The notes under the pieces are model-generated. The model worked only from the letters and a program-made list of their open reading frames with translations. It ran no database searches and was not told the origin of the DNA. Below are positions 56,893-64,000 of a DNA stretch of 64,000 nucleotides, one piece after another (within the stretch, counting starts at the first letter, position 1; each line of letters opens with the position of its first letter). The stretch is from positions 235,574,023 through 235,638,022 of the forward strand of contig OY992536.1 of assembly GCA_963921195.1 (NCBI GenBank), in the 5' to 3' direction. The position numbers and the translations under genes are program-made. This stretch comes from Pegoplata infirma. Its lineage: Eukaryota; Arthropoda; Insecta; Diptera; Anthomyiidae.

Positions 56893-57307
56893 CAGCCTTC
56901 ATATGATTTTTTTAAACAGCTATAAAAAAATAAATACGCAATATTTTTTAATTCTGTTTTTTTATTTGAAAGATAATTTATTGTAATATTTTTAAAATTT
57001 TATAACACAAAATTTGGTGAACTGAAATTGTCCCTCAATTGTCGAATGCTTTTTTTAAAGGACAAAATCAACAGCTAAAAGTACTGGACCGATTTTGATG
57101 ATTTTTATTTTTTTGATTTGTATATTATTAAATTCTCTAGTACTTATCGTGGCCATTTTTTTTAAATTTTGACCTAATTATGCTTTTTATGAAAGAAAAA
57201 AAATAAATTTTTTAATTTTTGTTTATATTAGCATAATTTCAACAAAAATCAATATTTTTTAAAAAATTGCCACGGTAAGTACTAGAGAATTTAATAATCT
57301 ACAAAGT

Positions 57308-58860
57308 ATGGGCACAGACTAATACAGACTCGACAAATATGACAGGTGTCAAAAAAGTATTCTTTAACCATATGGTTAATATTTTCAAATTATTCTACGA
57401 ATTATGTAGAAAGCGAAAACTGATATAACGCGCCATAAGAAAAATTGATGCCAGATCGGTTTTTGTTGTTTCACTCACTCCTAAGTCGTAGAAAGTGTTG
57501 CCATGTTAGCGTAAAACGGACTAAAAATCACTTTGTTTTCTCCCAAAATCGCTTAGTTTTTCCCCAATTTTTCTTATAAAACTCTACACGCAAAAAAAAA
57601 TCTGTGTCGGAGTGAGCAAAAATCTGGCATAATTTTACCAAAAATATGCTAAAACTATAACCGACGAAGTAGTTTTCGTAATTTAGCCAAAACGCTTATG
57701 TAAAAAATTTTGAAGAAAATGCTAATGCTATTTAAGAAAAAACTTGGTAAAATATACCAAAAGAGATATGGTGAAATATACCAAAATTATTAGAAAAGAT
57801 GACTAAAAATAATGCTAAAAATTACCACATTTATGCTAAAATAAATTTTCAATAAATTTTTGTAAAAATTTGTATATTTGTTGAATTTTAAATTTTCACA
57901 GAATAAATCCATATTAATATAATAAATGTTGTGTAGGATTTAATTTACCACCGACCAACTGACCCTTTTTGTACAATTTTCTCGAGTGACTGCTGCCTAC
58001 ACTTCTTCTTGAAGAAAAGGATCCGCTATAGCTTCAAGAATTTATTTAAAAGCATCCTGTAAAAATAGAAAATTATTACAAAACATAAATTTTTAATTTA
58101 AAAAATTGGTAAACCCCATTGGTCTCTTGGTAAGGAGGAACACTTACTTTGTCATTCCATTTGTAACTCATCAAAACAGGTCTGGACTCCCTTGGCTTTG
58201 CGTTTATTGTAGTGAAGGATTCGCCATAGCTTCAAAAATTTATTTAGCAGTACCCTGTAAAAATTGAAAATTATTACCAAACACTAATTTTTAACTAAAA
58301 ATCTATTAAACCTTATTGGTGTCTTCGGAATTCGGGTATACTCACTTTATCATTCCATTTGTTATTCATCAAAACATACGTCTGGGACTCCAATGGTTTT
58401 TCTTTATGAATGGTGTTTTAAGTGATGAAAGCCAAATAACTTTAGCATTCTTTTATCTTACATTTATTTATCTTTTAAAAAACTAATTATTTATTTTTAT
58501 TTATTAATTTATTTTTATTTTATTTATCAATTTCCTTTTTACGTTTTTATAACACAAAAACTAAACGAACAACGCAGACAAAAATACAAAATGAAAATGG
58601 CGGTCTGTATTTGTTTTTTTGTTGGTTTCTTTCGATAAATTTTTGTGCAAGTAATTTGCGTTATTGTGCAAGCTACTTGGTTATTTTGCATAAAAGATGA
58701 ATTATGTTACTTTAATATCGACAAGCATAATTTTAGCAAAAATTTGGTAAAAAGTTTTTTTGGTATGAAAAAAGTTTTACCAAGTAGGATTGCTCAATCT
58801 TACACAGATTTTTTTTTGCGTGTACTGTCGAGTCTGTATTTAGTCTGTGGTATGGGACTG
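57308..58860. mobile_element. Inverted-repeat element holding a CAC element
   Basis: TIR GGGCACAGACTAATACAGAC and TCGACA at the left, TGTCGAGTCTGTATTTAGTC and TGTGGTATGGGA at the right. The interior is mostly the element 57587-58822. TSD unclear. Confidence 0.6.
57587..58822. mobile_element. CACGCAAAAAA-ended element, TSD TA
   Basis: Left CACGCAAAAAAAAATCTGTG, right CACAGATTTTTTTTTGCGTG, nearly 20-bp perfect TIRs; TA on both sides (57585-57586, 58823-58824). Internal direct repeats near 58015-58070 and 58205-58275 (GGATYCGCTATAGCTTCAA type, ACCCTGTAAAAATTGAAAAT). No transposase seen. Confidence 0.75.
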
Positions 58861-59139
58861 TCGCGGAAGGAATTGAGTTAAGAGCTGAATATCAACTTTT
58901 TATGGAGTAGAAAAGATTGTCTTTGCGTTTTTTTTCTTGTGTTTTTTGTTATTTTTGTTGTATTTTATTACATTTGTAATAGTTTTAAAGCACTCCAAAT
59001 TGATTTTTTGCTGGTTAGTTTTTGCTGTACAATTGCAGCCGATATTGCTTTTCAAAAAGAATTCTACAATTGAGTGTCAACTCTGGCAGTTCTTGTTGGC
59101 CAAATTTTGTGTTATAAAATTTTTTAAAATATTACAATA

Positions 59140-59855
59140 GCGGTTTTCACCCTTGATAGAAAACAACAAGTGAGAGTGTTAAATTCGGCTGTGCCGAATC
59201 TTTTATACCCTCCAAAATGTAAAAAAAAATTGACAGGGGCGTTCTTTTTTTTTTTTGGGGGGGGGGAGTTGATAGGGTCAGTGGGGCACGTTGAGGGCAC
59301 CTTCCCATCGCGATAAATATACCAAATGTTTCATTTATTTAACAAAATTACAAAAAAACATGTAAAAACGTGTATTTTTTTAGAGGTTGGTTTAGTTCTT
59401 CAAGGGGGAACTTTTTTCCCCCTGGTCCGATTTGGCCAATTTCCGAACTTAACCTGCCTAGGAACATAAGACATATTTGTGCCAAACTTGAGGTTCCTAG
59501 CTCTTTTATTTTAGACTGCATCGTGTTAACTACAGACGGACGGACGGACGGACAGACGGACAGACGGACGGACGGACGGACATCACTAAAATGTCTTACA
59601 ATCGATCACTGATCAATAATATATATACTTTATGGGGTCCCCGACCGATATTTCAATGCGTTACACACGGAATGACAAAGTGAGTATACCCCCATACTGT
59701 AGTTGGAGGGTATAAAAATAGAATCGGAGAAATGAAGAAAACAAGAAAATGTTTAAAAGAAATACATGTGTTTTGTTGTGTCATCTGTCAAACATTTTCT
59801 TGTTTTCTTCATTTCTCCGATTCTTTTTATGTTTTCTATCAAGGGTGAGAACCGC
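59140..59855. mobile_element. TA-flanked TIR element, interrupted by a DINE-like repeat
   Basis: Ends GCGGTTTTCACCCTTGATAG and CTATCAAGGGTGAGAACCGC; TA on both sides (59138-59139, 59856-59857). The core hairpin (59720-59826) has AGAATCGGAGAAATGAAGAA against its exact complement. Inserted in family X. Confidence 0.75.
59168..59716 (+). mobile_element. DINE-like repeat (family 1)
   Basis: Starts AACAAGTGAGAGTGTTAAAT plus hairpin TTCGGC-TGT-GCCGAA and ends TAGTTGGAGGGTATAAAA. A long GTCY microsatellite lies at about 59535-59580, followed by CATCACTAAAATGTCTTACA and ACTTTATGGGGTCCCC. A good complete reference for family 1. Confidence 0.75.
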
Positions 59856-59935
59856 TAATAATTCATCTTTCAAATAAAAAAATATTGGGTATTTATATTT
59901 TGATAGCTGTTTAAAAATTACTCACGTTAAGGCCA

Positions 59936-60806
59936 TGTTCACACTACAAGAACTTACCATGGTAAGTTGAGATGAATTTAGCTTGATTAGCTTATTAATG
60001 ACAAAAAGTTTTATTTTGGTCAGACTAGTATTTCCGTTTCAAAAATATCACGAAAAAAAATTTAGGATGATTGGGGTCTTACTCCAAAATTTTTCAAAAA
60101 AAAAATTTTTAGTTTTAATAACACTGTGGAACAAATTCAGGTTAGCACAAGTTAGGTCGATTCTAAGAGTGAGGAGTGAAAATAGAGACTAAATTAGAAG
60201 ACCCGTATCGCGGCGTTTGTTTATGTTAGTTCGATTTTTTTTTAATCGACCTTCGAACTTTGCAGTCAAATGACGATTTTCAGCATATTGTTTATATGTT
60301 TTTTTTTTGGCTATAACTCGTCGAGTAATTGATATTTTTCAATCTCTGCATTTCTGCAACTTTATTATTTATATCTTTGGGACAAATTGAGGGATTTTTT
60401 ATTTAGTTTGGGGTTAAGACTCCCACAATGGGATATGGAAAGAAATAAATTTGGCAACACTGCGCTCAGAAAGCTTTTGTTAATGCAACGGTTTAGAGAC
60501 GCACTAAAAAAAGCGAAGACACAAACTTAGTAAAGCATAAATAAGTTTTCGACATTTCCGGATACTTTTTTTTAGCCATTTAACAAATTAACACTGCAGT
60601 GTAGTGCTTCCGTTTTAGCATTTTATTCTGCTAGATTTGGAGATAAAATTTGGTAAAAACTGATTTTTCAGAAATCTGATAACTGCTCTTTTAGCACATT
60701 TTGTTAGGAAAAAGCTGATTTTAGTATATTTTGTTTAAAAATCTCTTCTTCTCTAAAAAATTCCTTAGTGGAGCAGCTATTGCCCCAATGTGCAAAAAGT
60801 CATTAT
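59936..60806. other. Intergenic DNA, no gene
   Basis: No repeat family from elsewhere in the window recognised; reading frames are short and unremarkable. Confidence 0.4.
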
Positions 60807-60808
60807 AG

Positions 60809-61286
60809 GTGTGTTCCAGAACTTTCCGGGTAAAGTTCGGTAAAATGAGAGAAAATCAAAAAACCTCTCACGATACCACAAGCATGCACAAAAGTACGGG
60901 AACGCAAAAAACCACATTTCAAGCCCAAAATAATATAAAATGTAAACAAACCAATAACTCTAAAATATTTTCGTAAGAAAAATTACTTCAAACCAGAAAA
61001 CAAATTGTATAAGTTTATTTTAATAACAAATTGTCTTTTTTGTATTGAAATAACACATTTCCTTGGTTTAGTCCTTTATTTTATTTAAATTTCCAATTTA
61101 GCTTCACAAAAAATTTACCGGAAAATTTTACCGAAAAAAGTGCGGGTAAGATCGGTAAAATGTGAAACTAAATTATTCTCTCAAAAACTCTCTCATTTAT
61201 GAGAAAAGGCTTTTATGCGTACGGGAAGGCTTTTCTGGCTAATTTGGGTACCCGCGGGCACCCGCAGTAACGTTCTGGAACGAACC
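60809..61286. mobile_element. TA-flanked MITE with GGTNYGTTCCAGAAC ends
   Basis: Left GGTGTGTTCCAGAACTTTCC, right GTTCTGGAACGAACC; TA on both sides (60807-60808, 61287-61288). Subterminal GGGTA/CCGGTAAA and CTCTCA motifs occur in both halves. Non-coding. Confidence 0.65.
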
Positions 61287-61289
61287 TAA

Positions 61290-61650
61290 TATTACACAGA
61301 TATGACTAAAACTTTATATATTTTCTTGTTGTTATCCTGACATTTTGGTATTGCATTTGAGCGAAATCGGTTCAGCGCACAGTGGGAAAAAATTCAGATT
61401 TTTTGTCCAATTTTGCCAGCCGTTTCTGATGAAGAAAAAAATTTTTGATGCTAATCGGTCTAGTATTTACTGAATGGCTGAATTATTTCCAAAAAATTTA
61501 TCAAATCTTCCACTGTTCAGCGGTTCAAAAGTTATAAACGAAAATGTAAGGACACCTCGAAAATTTTGGTATATTTCACATAACCTAAAAATACAAAATG
61601 CATTAATTCGGCAGCTGGTTGACATGTTTTCGTTTTTTCGAGAAAATCGC
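61290..61650 (+). mobile_element. Family-1 DINE-like fragment
   Basis: TTTTGGTATTGCATTTGAGC, then after an insert GGTTCAAAAGTTATAAACGA, ACCTAAAAATACAAAATGC and TTCGGCAGCTGGTTGACAT match 6350-6490 in order. It serves as the host for the element 61378-61517. Confidence 0.65.
61378..61517. mobile_element. Transib-like MITE with CACAGTG end and 5-bp TSD
   Basis: 140 bp. Left end CACAGTGGGAAAAA, right end TCTTCCACTGTT, flanked by the 5-bp duplication CAGCG (61373-61377, 61518-61522). The empty site CGGTTCAGCGGTTCAAAAG is present at about 6375-6395. CACARTG termini with a 5-bp GC-rich TSD are the Transib rule. Too short for a transposase. Confidence 0.65.
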
Positions 61651-62218
61651 ATTTGAATATTAAATTTCATAACAAAAAATTACTAAATTGTTATGAAATT
61701 TAAAATTCAAATGCGATTTTCTAGAAAAAAAAAACAAAAAACACATGTCTGAATTTTTTTTTTTGGATAGACAAACATCTAAACTTAAAAAAAGAAAAGT
61801 GTGTCGGAATTTTGATAAATTAACTTTTTTAAAAAATTTAAAATTTCAGAACGGGTTCTGAAAATTTTCCAAAAAAAAATTTAATCGATAGCCCATACAA
61901 AACTATACAAGAATGTAAATTTTTGAGAATGTGGTGCATTTCGTTTTAATTTAATAAATATTTAAACAAGGTAACTCGACACAAATTTTACCATTTTTCC
62001 AATATTTGACCACACCTCATAAGCCCAGTTTTTGAAAAATTTAAGAACCAAAAACGCAATTTTCTTAATTCCATATAGGACTATCCATACAACCTATTCT
62101 GAAATTTACGGTACACATGTTTTTTTTTTCGCTGGACATTTGGTGTTCCATTATTAGTTTGAGTCACTGGCGGATTCTTTAATATTTTTTCTAAGAAAAA
62201 ATTCACAGTACTGAGAAA
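61651..62218. other. Intergenic DNA with short inverted repeat
   Basis: About 61635-61725 has TCGAGAAAATCGCATTTGAA against TTCAAATGCGATTTTCTAGA, a hairpin with about 30-bp arms. Otherwise nothing recognised. Confidence 0.45.
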
Positions 62219-62219
62219 G

Positions 62220-62450
62220 TCACAAGTAGGGATGTGATTTCCATGCAACTGCATGTTTTTGTCGATAGTCTAAAAACGATATCGACCAATTATCATTCCG
62301 AATTTGCGTTAAAATGGCATCGATTTGTTTTTGCATATTTTTGCATATTTTGATCAAAATGTATATTTTTGTGCATATTTTTGTTTTAAATGCATATTTT
62401 GTGCATATTTCCATCTTTTTTGCATATTTTGGCATAAATTAGCAAAACCA
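62220..62450. repeat. Cluster of TGCATATTTT motifs
   Basis: At least eight TTTTGCATATTTT/TGTGCATATTT repeats follow TAGGGATGTGATTTCC. The pattern resembles the subterminal repeats of a hAT-type element, but its other end was not found. Confidence 0.5.
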
Positions 62451-62918
62451 CTAATTAAAATTTATTTGTTTTAAAAACTTTTTAAAATTTGAAAACATTA
62501 TTTCGAAAATAAGAAAAAAAAAAATTATTATTTGAGATGCTCAAAGCACAAGGGGTTCAAGTGACTTTTTTAAAAAAATTGAGTTAACATATGGAATTAG
62601 TAGGTGAAGTTCACAGAAGTTTAGAGCACAAGAGGTGAATGTGGAATTCTCATCCAGTAGCGAGATATGGCGATTTTTTTTTGCTCTTGTTATTAAAATA
62701 CCTGTTTTCCTTGGAGCACAAGAGGTATATGAGCACTTAAACCCCTTTTGCTCCAAGCAATTATTAAATTTTTTTTTTTTTTCATTACCAAAGTGGTTGA
62801 ATTCCGAGAAGTTGGTGTAGTAATAGTTAAAAAATTTTGCAAGGGCATCTTCAGTCGGTAACCCGCGGTCAAAGTTTGAAAAATGGCGTTTTTCGATCAA
62901 AATTCATGTCCGAATTTT

Positions 62919-63390
62919 TTGACCAAATCCGGCTCAAAAATTAGAAATTGTTGCGTACTTTATAGGAAAAATATTTAAAAAATTAAAAAAAAAAATGTTG
63001 GTCCACAGATGCTAATTTTTAAACATAAAAATTATTTTTTTATCCAAATTGGCGTCAAAAGTTTGAAAATGTAAAGCATCTTATCTAAACAATATTTAAA
63101 AAAATATAAAAACACGATTTTGGTCCAAATATGCTGACCAGAAATTTTGGTACACAGATGCTTATCATCATTTTTTGACCAAAATCTTGTTTTTATTTTT
63201 TTTTTTAAATATTTTTTACATAAAATACTCAACATTTTCGGCTTTTAAGACCAATTTGGTTAAAAAATATTTTTTATATTTTTAAAAATCAGCATCTGTG
63301 GACCAAAACCGCTATTTTGGAATTTTTAAATATTTTTCCCATAAAGTATGCAAAAGTTCTTAATTTTTTAGCCAGATTTGGTTAAAGCCC
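62919..63390. mobile_element. Foldback element
   Basis: The arms (62919-63030 and 63275-63390) share AAATCCGGCTCAAAAATTAG, TTTATAGGAAAAATATTTAA and TTGGTCCACAGATGCTAATT with their complements. Non-coding; TSD not found. Confidence 0.65.
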
Positions 63391-64000
63391 GATGATGTCA
63401 TGGAATCTGATTATGACGACTAGAAAATATAACAAAGAACCATTAAAGATTTTCTTAATAAAATGTGGTTTTCCTTTTGCGTATAACTAACATTATTTTG
63501 AGGAACAAGTTCATGGCGCTAATCACGTAAAACGAAAACGATAGACGATGCATAAACGACATCAAAATACATATCGTTTTGAAGGGAAATTTGAAAGTTT
63601 TTCTTTATTAAATTATTAAAGAGTGTTGTCTAATCCAGAAACATTAAAAAATTTGGAAACATTTTGATTAGTTTAGAAGCAACAAGGCTCCAAAAATCGA
63701 CGATATTCAACTATCGTTATACGTGATCACAGTCCATATATTTTTAAATTTATAAAAAAAGTTAGAGCACAAGGGGTATAAGTGCGACTTACTTACTTCA
63801 AAGGCAATTTTTGTATATGTAAGAGATGGTATTTTTGAACTTGTTTAATTAAAATACATCTCATTTTAAATTTTTTTTATAGATTGTTTTAGTTTCTAAA
63901 AAATCTTGCTTACATAAAGTTTTAAATGTTGCTATTTAAATCCGGCATTATTTTTGCTTTAAAGAAATTTTCCGTATGAATACAAGATTTTTATTGCACA
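63391..64000. other. AT-rich DNA to the window end
   Basis: No gene seen. AGAGCACAAGGGGTATAAGT near 63765 recurs in variant form at 62545, 62625 and 62715, so it is part of an unidentified dispersed repeat. Confidence 0.4.

Larger units (their letters stand above)
56893..59935. mobile_element. Family-X palindromic element, copy 2, multiply interrupted
   Basis: Outer ends CCTTCATATGATTTTTTTAA and TTTAAAAATTACTCACGTTA. Inner blocks match copy 1 (TTTATAACACAAAATTTGGT, TAAATTCTCTAGTACTTATC, GCTGTACAATTGCAGCCGAT). Interrupted by 57308-58860 and by 59140-59855. Confidence 0.6.

Noticed and set aside
56581..56925. 114-codon plus-strand frame with DGRTDIA
   Set aside because: Translation of the GTCY microsatellite and hairpin end of a DINE-like repeat.

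Overview
The window is AT-rich animal nuclear DNA from a dipteran, most likely a calyptrate (blowfly- or house-fly-like) fly. The evidence is: spliced genes with GT/AG introns; a choline acetyltransferase that reads like the insect enzyme; eukaryotic tRNA-Arg genes with oligo-T terminators; and dipteran repeats carrying GTCY proto-microsatellites (DINE-1/mini-me-like). Coding content is low. I can support two protein-coding genes, three tRNA-like loci and a few transposon protein fossils; almost everything else is transposable-element or satellite DNA. Element boundaries were obtained by eye, from terminal inverted repeats (TIRs), target-site duplications (TSDs) and, in the best cases, an uninterrupted copy of the same host repeat elsewhere in the window.

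Layout. 0-6.7 kb: foldback elements, a hAT nested in a hAT with transposase fossils, a palindromic TA-flanked MITE and a DINE-like copy. 6.8-8.0 kb: a minus-strand two-exon gene for a secreted protein with a reduced chitin-binding-like domain and a Lys/Pro/Ala-rich tail, with polyA signal, TATA box and initiator. 8.4-17.9 kb: nested DNA transposons, a non-LTR retrotransposon fragment and A-rich low-complexity DNA. 18.3-27.7 kb: the last five coding exons of choline acetyltransferase (ChAT, + strand), with two introns swollen by repeats. 28.7-40 kb: two large arrays of a 35-bp satellite in opposite orientations, broken by several transposons. 40-45.4 kb: MITEs and a deep nest of hAT-like elements. 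45.6-55.2 kb: three minus-strand tRNA-Arg(TCG) copies, a transposon carrying a third block of the 35-bp satellite (itself interrupted by a tRNA-derived SINE), and a DINE-like copy split by a 3.4-kb transposon. 55-64 kb: further nested palindromic elements, including a short element whose end matches the RAG/Transib heptamer.

The two genes are functionally unrelated. ChAT makes acetylcholine in cholinergic neurons; the minus-strand gene looks like an extracellular matrix or cuticle protein. Because the N-terminal ChAT exons were not found in the 18.3 kb upstream, the small gene probably lies antisense inside a long ChAT intron (inference). The main novelty is the transposon landscape: several non-autonomous, largely palindromic families whose target-site rules can be read from empty and filled sites inside this one window, and a double-palindrome satellite found both as free arrays and as the interior of a transposon.
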